Part shown: in pieces, positions 52,840 through 61,467 of the stretch | Layout: the number at the start of each line of letters is the position of its first letter | Position numbering within the stretch: the first letter of the stretch is position 1 | Assembly (NCBI RefSeq): GCF_000502955.1 | Contig: NZ_AYWO01000003.1 | Span: forward strand, 405,891-469,890 | Reading direction: 5' to 3' | Source: Mesorhizobium sp. LNHC252B00 | Lineage (GTDB): Bacteria; Pseudomonadota; Alphaproteobacteria; Rhizobiales; Rhizobiaceae | Length of the DNA: 64,000 nucleotides | Notes under the pieces: generated by a model | What the model saw: only the letters and a program-made list of their open reading frames with translations | What the model was told of the DNA's origin: nothing | Databases searched by the model: none | Translations under genes and position numbers: made by a program

Positions 52840-53046
52840 ATGTTGCCGCATGTTGAGACGTGCGATGTGGCCGCCGCTGTCGACGAACTGCTGAACGAGC
52901 GATGCAACGCGTTGCTATCGATGAAGGCAGCAATCGCCGCGCTGCGGGAACGCACGGGGACGGAGCGGTCGGACGCGGACCTGGAAGGACTGATCACCAA
53001 GAAGGCGGCGCTCTTCGGCGTCGCGGTGCTGTCCGACAGGGACTGA
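52840..53046 (+). CDS. Small hypothetical protein
   Basis: 68 residues from MLPHVETCDVAAAVDELLNE, with AGGAAAGGAGCC ahead. Helical and soluble; ALLSMKAAIAALRERTGTER looks amphipathic. No family recognised. It probably shares a transcript with the DUF1236 gene, which ends 62 bases before. Confidence 0.6.
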   Translation: MLPHVETCDVAAAVDELLNERCNALLSMKAAIAALRERTGTERSDADLEGLITKKAALFGVAVLSDRD

Positions 53047-53096
53047 AGGCGAAAGCGCTCCCAGCATGATCGAGAGGCCTTTACGTCGACACCCGC

Positions 53097-53852
53097 TCAT
53101 CGGCGAGCTTTCGACCTTGCCTGCCTGGCTGCCGCCGGCTTAATGCGGATTCGCAACGATCCACCTTCGGGATGGTCGATCTCGAAAGAATTCGTTTTCC
53201 GCACGAGATCACTTAGTTTCCGGAACCCAAAGGTCCGCGGATCAAAGTCCGACGCCAAATTGGCGAGTTGAGTGCCGACAGCACCGAGTGGGACCCAACC
53301 GTCCTCGCTCTCCATCTGCGCGATGACTTTCGAAATGATTGGCGTGGCGGCGCTGGGAGACTGAAGCGGGTTTGTGGCCCGGCTTGTGTCCTCACTATTT
53401 GTCTGCGTCGTTGCAAGCAGGTTCTCCGTGTAGACGAATTTGCGGCAAGCCTGGCGAAAACTCTCCGGGGTCTTCTGTTCGCCGAAGCCAAATACATCGA
53501 TCCCCTGCTCGCGGATACGTGCCGCGAGACGAGTGAAATCGCTGTCCGACGAAACCAGGCAGAAACCGTCGAAGCGGCCGCTGTGAAGCAGGTCCATTGC
53601 ATCGATCACCAGGGTGATGTCCGACGCATTCTTCCCCGTCGTGTAGGCAAACTGTTGTTGTGGGATGATGGCATGCTTCGAGAGGATGTCGGCCCAGCCT
53701 TTGGAGCGGACGCCGGAGAAGTCGCCGTAAATGCGGCGGACACTTGCCTCGCCGAGCTTGGCGATCTCTTCGAACAGGCCATCAGCGATCTTGGACGACG
53801 CGTTGTCGGCATCAATAAGAACAGCGAGACGAGGAGAACGGATCTCAGGCAT
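53097..53852 (-). CDS. LabA-type NYN-domain protein with C-terminal OST-HTH/LOTUS domain
   Basis: 251 residues. The NYN (PIN-like) nuclease domain has its acidic residues in LAVLIDADNASS, NASDITLVIDAMDLL and FCLVSSDSDFTRLAARIRE, as in LabA/Limkain-type proteins. QGIDVFGFGEQKTPESFRQA ends the domain. A linker about 35 residues long leads to an OST-HTH/LOTUS-like domain (GWVPLGAVGTQLANLASDFD, FGFRKLSDLVRKTNSFEID). It is a predicted RNA-degrading or RNA-binding enzyme. The basic C terminus (ARQARSKARR) could contact RNA. Confidence 0.9.
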   Translation of the reverse strand: MPEIRSPRLAVLIDADNASSKIADGLFEEIAKLGEASVRRIYGDFSGVRSKGWADILSKHAIIPQQQFAYTTGKNASDITLVIDAMDLLHSGRFDGFCLVSSDSDFTRLAARIREQGIDVFGFGEQKTPESFRQACRKFVYTENLLATTQTNSEDTSRATNPLQSPSAATPIISKVIAQMESEDGWVPLGAVGTQLANLASDFDPRTFGFRKLSDLVRKTNSFEIDHPEGGSLRIRIKPAAARQARSKARR

Positions 53853-53932
53853 TGAATTTCCCCTTGGAAGAATCAGCCGAGCTTTGAAGCGTCACCACGG
53901 CTGCGTGCCTGGTCTTGCTTCTTTTCGGGCTC

Positions 53933-54172
53933 CTAGACGCCGAGTACGAGACGAACGCGGTTGTCGTCAATTGTCCGCTTGCTTCGACTTGCGGTCTCGC
54001 GCTTGCGAACAGATGTCGCCTGGACTGGAGGCTCTTCATTCTCGTCCGGATTGGGCAGCGGAGTTTCGTCCGGCAGCCCTTCGGGTTCAGGCTCCTCGAT
54101 CGGCTCAGGCTTCCACGTCGGAGCCGGCATGGGTACATCGCGATTTGGATCGGGTTCTCTTGGCTGGGGCAT
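53933..54172 (-). CDS. Small Pro/Glu-rich hypothetical protein
   Basis: 79 residues from MPQPREPDPNRDVPMPAP at 54172, with GGAG eight bases ahead; an ATG at 54181 is too close to that site. Very rich in Pro, Glu and Asp in the first two thirds (PIEEPEPEGLPDETPLPNP), then a basic tail (SVRKRETASRSKR). Probably disordered and not exported. Function unknown. Confidence 0.6.
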   Translation of the reverse strand: MPQPREPDPNRDVPMPAPTWKPEPIEEPEPEGLPDETPLPNPDENEEPPVQATSVRKRETASRSKRTIDDNRVRLVLGV

Positions 54173-54198
54173 CGAGGTCATCTCCGTTCAGCCTGGAC

Positions 54199-54223
54199 AA
54201 CTCATCCACCACGCCATGGTTCC
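54199..54223 (-). promoter_or_regulatory. Candidate EcfG-like promoter for the Pro/Glu-rich small protein
   Basis: Minus-strand GGAAC, 16 bases, AGTT; one mismatch. It lies 27 bases upstream of the start. Confidence 0.4.
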
Positions 54224-54319
54224 TGGCTAAACCCCTTACCGCTCTGATCATTGCGCAGTGGAATCGCACATGCTGGTGGTCGCGACGAGGCCTTGGCCTT
54301 CGGGTTTTGCATATCTTTC

Positions 54320-54345
54320 GGAACCGGTCCGATTCTCAAGCCGTT
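54320..54345 (+). promoter_or_regulatory. EcfG-type promoter for the second DUF3606-like gene
   Basis: Exact GGAAC-N17-CGTT, ending 30 bases before the ATG at 54375. Confidence 0.7.
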
Positions 54346-54374
54346 GTCTTGGAAAGACAGCGAGGAGAACCGCC

Positions 54375-54560
54375 ATGAAGGACAAGGCAGCAGATTTCGA
54401 AAACACCTTGCCGCAGGTTGCCATCGACGATCTCCAGGTGCGGCAGCTTGCCGTCGCAACCGATTTGCCCTCCAAGCAAGCCCGCGAACTGGTGCGTCGC
54501 CACGGCAACGACCCCAAGAAGCTGGAAGAGCTGGCGAAGTCGATCAACGCAGCGAATTGA
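54375..54560 (+). CDS. DUF3606-like small protein (second copy)
   Basis: 61 residues from MKDKAADFENTLPQVAIDDL behind GAGGAGAACC. The core RQLAVATDLPSKQARELVRR with HGNDPKKLEELAKSI is the same unit as in the protein at 23072-23236. Both copies have their own exact EcfG promoter. Confidence 0.78.
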   Translation: MKDKAADFENTLPQVAIDDLQVRQLAVATDLPSKQARELVRRHGNDPKKLEELAKSINAAN

Positions 54561-54602
54561 ACCAGGTCGATTGAACCTGGTCAGGCTACATGCCGACGCG
54601 CA

Positions 54603-55352
54603 TTAGATGTCGAGCAAGGCATAGGGACGGCCGCTCGGCTTGGCCACATGCATGGCGACGTTGTAGACCTTGGCTCCGCCAGGCGTTTGACCTTTGTAGG
54701 AGCCGCGATGAGCATGGCCATGCACGACGGCGCTGACCTGGAACCGATCGATCGTTTCCGCCAGACGTGAGGAGCCTAGAAACGGGAATATCTCCGGCGG
54801 CTCTCCTGCAACGGTCTCCACGACCGGCGCGTAGTGAAGGACCACGATCGTGCGTTTCGCGCGGACCTGCCGCATCGCATTTTCGAGCCGCATTGCTTCG
54901 CTGACGCTTTCCGCGACCATCGCTTTGATCGCCGGTTCGCCGAAGGAGCCAAGCATGCGCGACCCGAAACCGCCTACGAACCCCTTCACACCGACAAAAC
55001 CGACATCCCCAATTTCGATCGCCTGCCCGTCGAGGAGGTGAACGTCCGCCTGGCGCAGGATCTTGGTGACATCTTCTGCCGCATCGGACTCATAGTCATG
55101 ATTACCGAGCACGGCCACCACCGGGATCGAGCAGTTGCGCAGATCCTCGGCGAGGAGCTCCGCTTCACTAGGCTTACCGAGATTGGTGAGATCGCCCGCG
55201 AGTACGAGGACATCGGCTTCGCGCGATATCTCGCCGAAAAGATCGCGATAAGAGGCATGGCCATCTTCCCTGACATGCAGGTCGCCTAGCGCGGCAATCT
55301 TGAGCATGCGTTTGCCGTCCGCCGGCGTGGCCTTCCTGTTGCGATCAGCCAT
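54603..55352 (-). CDS. Calcineurin-type metallophosphoesterase
   Basis: 249 residues from MADRNRKATPADGKRMLKIA at 55352 (GGGAG ahead). Metal motifs are complete: AALGDLHVRED (Asp-x-His), VLVLAGDLTNLG (GD), VVAVLGNHDYES (GNHD), VVLHYAPV (His) and VVHGHAHRGS (GHxH). It is a cytosolic phosphodiesterase or phosphatase. It overlaps the nucleotidyltransferase-like gene by 8 bases, so the two are made together. Confidence 0.9.
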   Translation of the reverse strand: MADRNRKATPADGKRMLKIAALGDLHVREDGHASYRDLFGEISREADVLVLAGDLTNLGKPSEAELLAEDLRNCSIPVVAVLGNHDYESDAAEDVTKILRQADVHLLDGQAIEIGDVGFVGVKGFVGGFGSRMLGSFGEPAIKAMVAESVSEAMRLENAMRQVRAKRTIVVLHYAPVVETVAGEPPEIFPFLGSSRLAETIDRFQVSAVVHGHAHRGSYKGQTPGGAKVYNVAMHVAKPSGRPYALLDI

Positions 55353-56154
55353 CGCGAAATTCTCCCGCGCCGCCGACGCCGGCAAAGCCCCATTCCTTGA
55401 CATCGATTTCGTAGTCGACTTGCGAAAGCAGGCGCCCGCGGCAGATCTTCATTCTGGGAGACGGCAATTGTCGCTGCTTGGCGAGACGGTCCAGCAATTC
55501 ATCGAGCAGCCAAGCCGGAACATGATCGCGCTCGCTCGGATAGATCCACCTGAAATTGAGCAGATGCATCAGCAGCACCTCCCAGTGAACCTCCAGATAG
55601 GAAAGCAGCCTGTGCCAGTCGATCTGGTCATGCGCCTTGAGAATCGTATGAGCGATATCGGCTCCGTCGTGACGCCCCCTGTCCTGGATGAAGCATTTGG
55701 ACCAGACGAGCTCGGTCGGCCCGATAATTCTCACCCGGTTGCCCAGCAGCTCGGTCTGCCGGGCGTGTTCCAGCCACAGATCGCCAACAGGCATCATGCC
55801 ATTGGCGGAGCCGAATATGACATCGAAGAAATGCGTGCCCTTGAACACTTTTCCAAGCCACCGATCGTCTTCGATTTCGACCGCGTATCCAAGCTGTTTG
55901 AAATGGGCGAGGATGCGCGCATAGTCGCCCGCCTTACAGAAGATATCGAGATCCTTGGTCTGGCGGGTGACTCCCGTGTAGGCGCTTAAGGCGTATGTTC
56001 CAGCGACAAGAAAAGGAATGTCCGTGCCGGTGAGTTCGCGGATCGCCTCCGAATAGAACACCTCGGCCTCGGTGTTGTTGAGTGTCGGCGCGGCCTTTGC
56101 ATCAATCGTGGGAAGCGTAACCAGAACGTTTTCAGGTGAACGACCATTGGTCAT
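55345..56154 (-). CDS. Nucleotidyltransferase-fold protein, coupled to a metallophosphoesterase
   Basis: 269 residues. PFLVAGTYALSAYTGVTRQTKDLDIFCKAG fits a minimal nucleotidyltransferase: a G-T/A-L segment followed by T-K-D-L-D with the catalytic DLD. Another acidic strand is FDVIFGSANG. The C-terminal half is helical (HRLLSYLEVHWEVLLMHLLN). It may transfer NMP to protein, RNA or a small molecule. The tight link to a phosphoesterase hints at opposing addition and removal activities, which is inference. Confidence 0.75.
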   Translation of the reverse strand: MTNGRSPENVLVTLPTIDAKAAPTLNNTEAEVFYSEAIRELTGTDIPFLVAGTYALSAYTGVTRQTKDLDIFCKAGDYARILAHFKQLGYAVEIEDDRWLGKVFKGTHFFDVIFGSANGMMPVGDLWLEHARQTELLGNRVRIIGPTELVWSKCFIQDRGRHDGADIAHTILKAHDQIDWHRLLSYLEVHWEVLLMHLLNFRWIYPSERDHVPAWLLDELLDRLAKQRQLPSPRMKICRGRLLSQVDYEIDVKEWGFAGVGGAGEFRDG

Positions 56155-56543
56155 GATATGATGACTCCAATCCGACGGCCAACGACCGCCCGCTGGAGTA
56201 ACAACGTGAACCGCACCCGGTTCCGCCGGCGGGGCAGTCGAGTGGATTCGTTCTCGTCCTGTCGGCGCTGACCGCCGCGCGCCTTCTCCTCAATGTGACC
56301 GGGTTCCTTCGCAGCCTTCGCCGGTGCGTTGGCCGACGGAGCATCAAACGAAAAACCCGCCTGTAAGGCGGGTCACTGGCGCGAATCGGCACCATAGGTA
56401 AATATGTACCATAGCTGAGGTCACGGAATCAAGAAAAAATTCCTATCGGTGAAAAGTTGCCGGCACAAAAGCTGCCAACACCGCCGAACTGGGGCTGTCG
56501 TCAGGCATTGGGCACCGCCGGTGTGGCTGGATCTGCCGGCACG
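56155..56543. other. Intergenic region with a minus-strand terminator
   Basis: About 390 bases. It holds the hairpin at 56350-56373 and an AT-rich tract near 56400-56450 (AAGAAAAAATTCCTATC). No gene-like frame is convincing. Confidence 0.5.
56350..56373 (-). terminator. Rho-independent terminator, minus strand
   Basis: Stem ACCCGCC (56355-56361) with GGCGGGT (56367-56373), a 5-base loop, and TTTTT after it on the minus strand. It lies 170 bases beyond the end of the epimerase-like gene. Confidence 0.75.
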
Positions 56544-57416
56544 TCACAGCAGCCGTATCTGATAGCTCAGCACGCGCTTCCCACCGGGCGCGATCAGCAT
56601 CAGGCCCGGCTTGTCGACGAAGTCGCCGTCGAAGTCCGCCGGGCTGGCGATACCGTGCCAGGGTTCGATGCACAGGAACGGCGCGCCGCTCGGCTTTGAC
56701 CAGATGCCCAACTCCTGAACCCCTTGCCACGACATCTCGATCGCCGGACCGCGCTCGGCGGCGTAGCGCACGCTGGTGCTGGCAGGTCGATCGAGAATGA
56801 CCGCGTCCTTGTCGAACAGCCGCTCGGAGAGCGCCAGGATATTGCCCTCGACAGGCGTCGGCTGCGGCGTCGGCAACAGCAAACCGTCCTTCAGGCGGCG
56901 GATCGGCGCAGTCTCGTCCTCGGCAAAGGTCAGCCGGTAATCCGTCTTGGCCAGCCCTGGCAGCAATGGCCAATTGAATGCCGGGTGCGCCCCAACCGAC
57001 GCCGGAAGCGGCTCGTCGCCGGTGTTGGTGATGTCGAAGGTCACGCCGAGCTGCCGGCGGTCCAACGTGTAGGTCACCGCCAGGCGAAAGGCGAATGGGT
57101 AGTGCGCGCGGGTATCGGCGTCGTCGGTGAGAACCAGCGTGCAGGACCCTGGCCGCCTCTGCGCCCAGGCAAACGGCTTGTCGCGCGCGAACCCATGCTG
57201 CGTCATCGGATAGGTTCGGCCGCGATGGCGCAACTGGTCGCCCTTGAGCCGCCCGACGATCGGGAACAGCACCGGCGAGTGACGCCGCCATTCCGGGCCG
57301 GCCTGCCACAGAAGCTCCGTGCTGTCGGCATCGCGCAGAGAGACCAGTTCGGCGCCCTGCCCGACGACAGTCGCCGAGATGCCGTCGCCGTGAAGCGTCT
57401 GGCTGTCCTGTTCCAT
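56544..57416 (-). CDS. Aldose 1-epimerase-family protein
   Basis: 290 residues. It begins with DGISATVVGQGAELVSLRDA, then WQAGPEWRRHSPVLFPIVG typical of the YeaD/LacX-like epimerases, YPMTQHGFARDKPFAW (catalytic His), and NTGDEPLPASVGAHPAFNW (second His). The Glu base is likely in FLCIEPWHGIASP. It interconverts alpha and beta anomers of a sugar or sugar phosphate. No sugar operon surrounds it. Confidence 0.9.
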   Translation of the reverse strand: MEQDSQTLHGDGISATVVGQGAELVSLRDADSTELLWQAGPEWRRHSPVLFPIVGRLKGDQLRHRGRTYPMTQHGFARDKPFAWAQRRPGSCTLVLTDDADTRAHYPFAFRLAVTYTLDRRQLGVTFDITNTGDEPLPASVGAHPAFNWPLLPGLAKTDYRLTFAEDETAPIRRLKDGLLLPTPQPTPVEGNILALSERLFDKDAVILDRPASTSVRYAAERGPAIEMSWQGVQELGIWSKPSGAPFLCIEPWHGIASPADFDGDFVDKPGLMLIAPGGKRVLSYQIRLL

Positions 57417-57514
57417 ATGTCCTCGCGGTTTGCTGGCGGGACAGCCAGGTTAGCAAAAGCCTTCGCGGACTCAAGGGCGAGCGTGTCGGCGCCTTCGTTC
57501 TGGTGCTTGCCTGA

Positions 57515-59842
57515 TCAGATGGCGGTCAAGGGCAAGCCAGGCAGCACCTTGTCAAGGGTGATCGGAAATTCGCGCACCCTGACGCCGGTGGCGTTGTAGA
57601 CGGCGTTTGCGACAGCAGCCCCCGCCCCGCAGACACCAAGTTCGCCTAATCCCTTGGCGCCGAGTGGATTGGCCTTGTCATCGTGTTCCTCGAGGAAGAC
57701 GACCTCCATCGCGCCGATGTCGGCATTGACCGGGACGTGATACTCGGCAAGGTCGTGGTTGACGAAGTGGCCGTAGCGCCGATCGAGCACTGTCTCCTCC
57801 ATCAGCGCGGCGCCGATGCCCCAGCTCATGCCGCCGATGATTTGCGAGCGCGCGGTTTTCGGGTTGAGGATGCGGCCGGCGCCAATCACTGCCAGAAAGC
57901 GACGCATCCGGATCTCGCCGGTATCGCAATCGACCGCGACCTCGGCGAAATGTGCGCCGTGCGAGTGCTGGGAATAAGCCTTGTAGGTTTCGGTGGCATT
58001 GGCGGCGGCAACCGAGCCTTCGGCCTCGAACCCGTCCGGGGCAATATCGCGAATGAGATCGCTCAGCCTTGCCGAACGCTCGCCGATCCTGACTTCGCCG
58101 TGGGCGAAGTTCGCCTCGCTGACATTGACGCCACGGAACGGCGAAGCTTCGCTCGACCGTGCCACTTCCAGGATCCGCTGCTTGAGGATGCTGCACGCCT
58201 GATGCAGCGCGGAACCCGAACTCGTCGCGCCCCAGGAGCCGCCGGAGCCGGCAGTGCGCGGGAAAAGGCTGTCGCCGAGCTCCACCTTGACAGATGAGAG
58301 CGGCAAGCCAAGGTTTTGCGCGACGATCTGAGTCAAGATCGTATAGGTGCCGGTGCCGATATCTGTCATGTCGAGCCGTGCCGTGACCTGGCCGTCCCGG
58401 TCGATCGCGACCCGCGCCGTCGTCGCGCCGATGTAGTTCGGACGGATCGCCGCCGCCATGCCGTAGCCAATGAGCTTGCGGCCCTCCCGGGTACGGCCGG
58501 GCACCGGATCCCGCCCCTGCCAGCCGAAGCGACGCGCACCCTCCTCCATGCAGGCCACGAGGTTGCGGGTCGAAAACGGCACACCGCGCTCCGGATCCTG
58601 TGTCGGCTCGTTGCGGATCCTGAGCTCGATCGGATCCAGCCCGAGACGCTCGGCGAGTTCGTCCATGGCGCATTCGAAGGCTAGCATGCCCGGCGCTTCG
58701 CCAGGCGAGCGCATCCATTCGCCGCGGTTGATATCGAGTCGAACCAGGCGATGGCGGGTGAGGCGGTTCGGCGCCGCGTAGAGCGAGCGGGCAAAGGCTG
58801 CCGTCTGCTCGCAATACTCCTCGAAGCTCGACGTCGCCGACCAGACGTCATGCGAGATCCCGGTGAGCCGTCCGTCACTATCCGCACCGAAACGCAGCTG
58901 GTGGATCATCTCGGCGCGATGGCCGGTGTTAGCGAACATCTGCTGGCGCGTAAGCGCGATCTTTACCGGACGCTGCAAGACCCGCGCTGCAAGCGCTGCC
59001 AGCACCGTGTCGGCATGGATAATCAACTTGGAACCGAAGCCTCCGCCGACGAAGGGGCTGACGATGCGCACGCGCTCCGGCGGCATGCCGAGCGTGGTGG
59101 CAATGCCTGCCCTGTAATTCGCAAGCGTTTGCGCCGATGTATGGATCGTCAACTCGTCTCCTGACCAGACGGCGATCGTCGCATGCGGTTCCATTGGGTT
59201 ATGGTGCTCGAAGGGCGTCCGATACGTGGCATCGACCTTGACCGGAGCTTGTGCGAAGGCGCTCTCGAAGTCGCCGACAACGCTGTCCGTCGCCAGGCCG
59301 GCATTTGTTCGCCTGGGTGCATAGGCATCGCTGAGATGCGCTTGTAGATCGTAGGTGCCCACCTCCTCATCGTAGCGCACCTTGATGAGTCCCGCGGCGG
59401 CGCGCGCCGCCTCGAACGTCTCCGCGACGACCAGCGCCACCGGCTCGTCATAGTAGCGTACGCGGTCACTGTTGAGCGCCGGTCGGGCGCGCGTGAAAAC
59501 CTCCGGTACGGTCGGTGTCACCGCCGGGCCAAAATCCGGTTGTGGCGGAGCATTTCGGTGCGTCATGACGCCGACTACGCCCGGTGCCCTTTCGGCGTCC
59601 GAGATATCGATCTCCGCGATGCGACCTTTGGCGATGGCAGCGCCGAGGACATAGCCATAAGCTACGCCGTCGATTGGATGTTCATAGGCGTATGTCGCGC
59701 GGCCCGTCACCTTGAACGGCCCGTCGATGCGGTCGACGGGACGACCGATGAATTCGACATGAGGGGAAGATTTCACCGTTGAACGGGAAACAAAGCCGGT
59801 CGAATCGGCGGACTGTCCGCGAAGCGTCGTGGTCTTGTGCAT
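57515..59842 (-). CDS. Molybdopterin-binding large subunit of a second PaoC-type oxidoreductase
   Basis: 775 residues from MHKTTTLRGQSADSTGFVSR at 59842 (AGGTGA ahead; a start at 59932 has none). It contains RIDGPFKVTGRATYAYEHPI, GGGFGSKLIIHADTV (Moco contact), EWMRSPGEAPGMLAFECAMD, and KGLGELGVCGAGAAVANAVY with the catalytic Glu. It is a paralogue of the subunit at 2578-4857. It is separated from its FAD subunit by a SnoaL-like gene. Substrate unknown; aldehydes are likely. Confidence 0.9.
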   Translation of the reverse strand: MHKTTTLRGQSADSTGFVSRSTVKSSPHVEFIGRPVDRIDGPFKVTGRATYAYEHPIDGVAYGYVLGAAIAKGRIAEIDISDAERAPGVVGVMTHRNAPPQPDFGPAVTPTVPEVFTRARPALNSDRVRYYDEPVALVVAETFEAARAAAGLIKVRYDEEVGTYDLQAHLSDAYAPRRTNAGLATDSVVGDFESAFAQAPVKVDATYRTPFEHHNPMEPHATIAVWSGDELTIHTSAQTLANYRAGIATTLGMPPERVRIVSPFVGGGFGSKLIIHADTVLAALAARVLQRPVKIALTRQQMFANTGHRAEMIHQLRFGADSDGRLTGISHDVWSATSSFEEYCEQTAAFARSLYAAPNRLTRHRLVRLDINRGEWMRSPGEAPGMLAFECAMDELAERLGLDPIELRIRNEPTQDPERGVPFSTRNLVACMEEGARRFGWQGRDPVPGRTREGRKLIGYGMAAAIRPNYIGATTARVAIDRDGQVTARLDMTDIGTGTYTILTQIVAQNLGLPLSSVKVELGDSLFPRTAGSGGSWGATSSGSALHQACSILKQRILEVARSSEASPFRGVNVSEANFAHGEVRIGERSARLSDLIRDIAPDGFEAEGSVAAANATETYKAYSQHSHGAHFAEVAVDCDTGEIRMRRFLAVIGAGRILNPKTARSQIIGGMSWGIGAALMEETVLDRRYGHFVNHDLAEYHVPVNADIGAMEVVFLEEHDDKANPLGAKGLGELGVCGAGAAVANAVYNATGVRVREFPITLDKVLPGLPLTAI

Positions 59843-59921
59843 GGGCTCACCTGGAATGTTTAGTTCTCGGAAACTCACATAGCCGCAGCACGGCTCTTTG
59901 TGATCGCCGCGCAGCTGCTGT

Positions 59922-60392
59922 TCACGTAGCAATATCGCCGAAATACTCTCGAAACTCGATCAGCCGCCCCGTCGGGCCGGCCCGCATGAAAAGCGCGTGC
60001 AGGCCCGTATAGGGCCCGCCGCCGATCGTCCCACTCCCGCGATCGCAAATGATGATCCAATCGGAGGCGAAGAGCTTAAGATCAACGATCGATTCCGTGA
60101 TCCTGTTACCCTGCGCTTTATGTGCGGCGGTCCACGCTGCGAGCGCGCGCTTGCCGTTCGGCGGTTCGTGTCTACCCCGTTGCTCACCAACCGGAAATTG
60201 GAAGGTCATCGTCTCGTCGCAACGATCGAGGAAAGCCGACCAGTCGCCGGAAGCCCAGCCGGCAAAGAAGGCTTCCACGGCCGCTTCAAGTTCGCGACGA
60301 AGCTCAGTATCTGACGCGGCGCCCCAAGCGGTGGCGGGCGCGACGAGAAGGCCGCCACTGGCGGCTGTAACGGCGCGTCGCGTGAGTTTCAT
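59922..60392 (-). CDS. SnoaL-like protein with Tat-type signal, inside the second molybdenum operon
   Basis: 156 residues from MKLTRRAVTAASGGLLVAPA at 60392 (AAGGAG ahead), with an RR-containing signal peptide. The mature part is a SnoaL/NTF2-like cone: LEAAVEAFFAGWASGDWSAF, DRCDETMTFQFPVGEQRGRH, GSGTIGGGPYTGLHALF and GRLIEFREYFGDIAT. Such folds serve as cyclases, isomerases or ligand binders. Its export signal matches that of the FeS subunit, suggesting it acts with the complex in the periplasm. Confidence 0.85.
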   Translation of the reverse strand: MKLTRRAVTAASGGLLVAPATAWGAASDTELRRELEAAVEAFFAGWASGDWSAFLDRCDETMTFQFPVGEQRGRHEPPNGKRALAAWTAAHKAQGNRITESIVDLKLFASDWIIICDRGSGTIGGGPYTGLHALFMRAGPTGRLIEFREYFGDIAT

Positions 60393-60474
60393 GTCTATCT
60401 CCTTGCCACCGGCCCGTCGACTGCGGGACAAACATCTAGGGACGGCCGTTCGGGGCCATCGTCTCTGCATGACC

Positions 60475-61464
60475 TTACGCGCGCTCGACCGCGGCTGCGG
60501 CAAGCGTGTGCCGCAGCGTCCGTTTGGCCAGCGGGATCTTGAAATCATTGTCGCCATGCCCGACTGCCTCGGCCAGCGCGGCTTCGGCGGCTTCGGTAAA
60601 AGCGCCATCGGACGCCACCGAGCCGGCGAGCGTTTGCTCAGCCGCGGTCGCGCGCCAGGGCTTGGCCGCGACCCCGCCCATGGCGATGCGGGCGCTGCGT
60701 ATGCGATCGCCACTTTTCTCGACGATCGCCGCCACCGACACCATCGCGAAAGCATAGGAGGCGCGGTCGCGCACCTTGCGGTAGAGTTGCCGACCGGGCG
60801 GAGGGGGCGGCAAGGTGACCGCGGTGATCATCTCCCCATGACCGAGCGTGGTCTCCACGTCGGGCGTTGTCCCGGGCAGGCGATGGAGATCGCCGATCGG
60901 AATGGTGCGAGCTTCGCCACCTGGCGACAAGGTCTCGATCCTGGCGTCGAGCCCGGCCATGGCAACCGCCATGTCGGAGGGATGAACAGCAATGCAGGCG
61001 TCGTTTGCACCGAGGATCGCATGCATGCGGTTGAAGCCTTGCAGCGCGGCACAACCGGAACCCGGCTCGCGCTTGTTGCACGGCATGTTGCGGTCGTAGA
61101 AATAGAAGCAGCGCGTGCGCTGCAGGAGATTGCCGGCGGTCGAGGCCTTGTTGCGGATCTGACCGGAAGCCCCCGCCAGCAGCGCTTGTGAGAGCATCGG
61201 GTATTGCGACCTCACCCGCGGCTCGGCGGCAAGATCGCTATTGCGGACCTGCGCGCCGATGCGCAGGCCGCCCTCCTCCGTTTCCTCGATCCGGTCGAGC
61301 GGCAGGCGGCTGACGTCGACGAGATGCGCCGGCTGCTCGATATCGAGCTTCATCAGGTCGAGGAGATTGGTGCCGCCGCTGATGAATTTGGCATCCGGCC
61401 GATTGGCAACCGCGGCGGCCGCCTCTTCCGCACTCCCGGCGCGCTCATAGGTGAAAGCCCGCAT
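60475..61464 (-). CDS. FAD-binding subunit of the second PaoB-type oxidoreductase
   Basis: 329 residues. [20 protein letters not shown] is the FAD loop. [20 protein letters not shown] with [15 protein letters not shown] carries the extra cysteines of the PaoB [4Fe-4S] cluster. [20 protein letters not shown] is the C-terminal marker. It lies 3 bases after the FeS gene. Confidence 0.9.
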   Translation of the reverse strand: MRAFTYERAGSAEEAAAAVANRPDAKFISGGTNLLDLMKLDIEQPAHLVDVSRLPLDRIEETEEGGLRIGAQVRNSDLAAEPRVRSQYPMLSQALLAGASGQIRNKASTAGNLLQRTRCFYFYDRNMPCNKREPGSGCAALQGFNRMHAILGANDACIAVHPSDMAVAMAGLDARIETLSPGGEARTIPIGDLHRLPGTTPDVETTLGHGEMITAVTLPPPPPGRQLYRKVRDRASYAFAMVSVAAIVEKSGDRIRSARIAMGGVAAKPWRATAAEQTLAGSVASDGAFTEAAEAALAEAVGHGDNDFKIPLAKRTLRHTLAAAAVERA

Positions 61465-61467
61465 CGC

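Noticed and set aside
56341..56460. A tRNA or structured RNA ahead of the minus-strand terminator
   Set aside because: No cloverleaf could be folded, and the short frame reading into the hairpin is of the kind terminators produce by chance.
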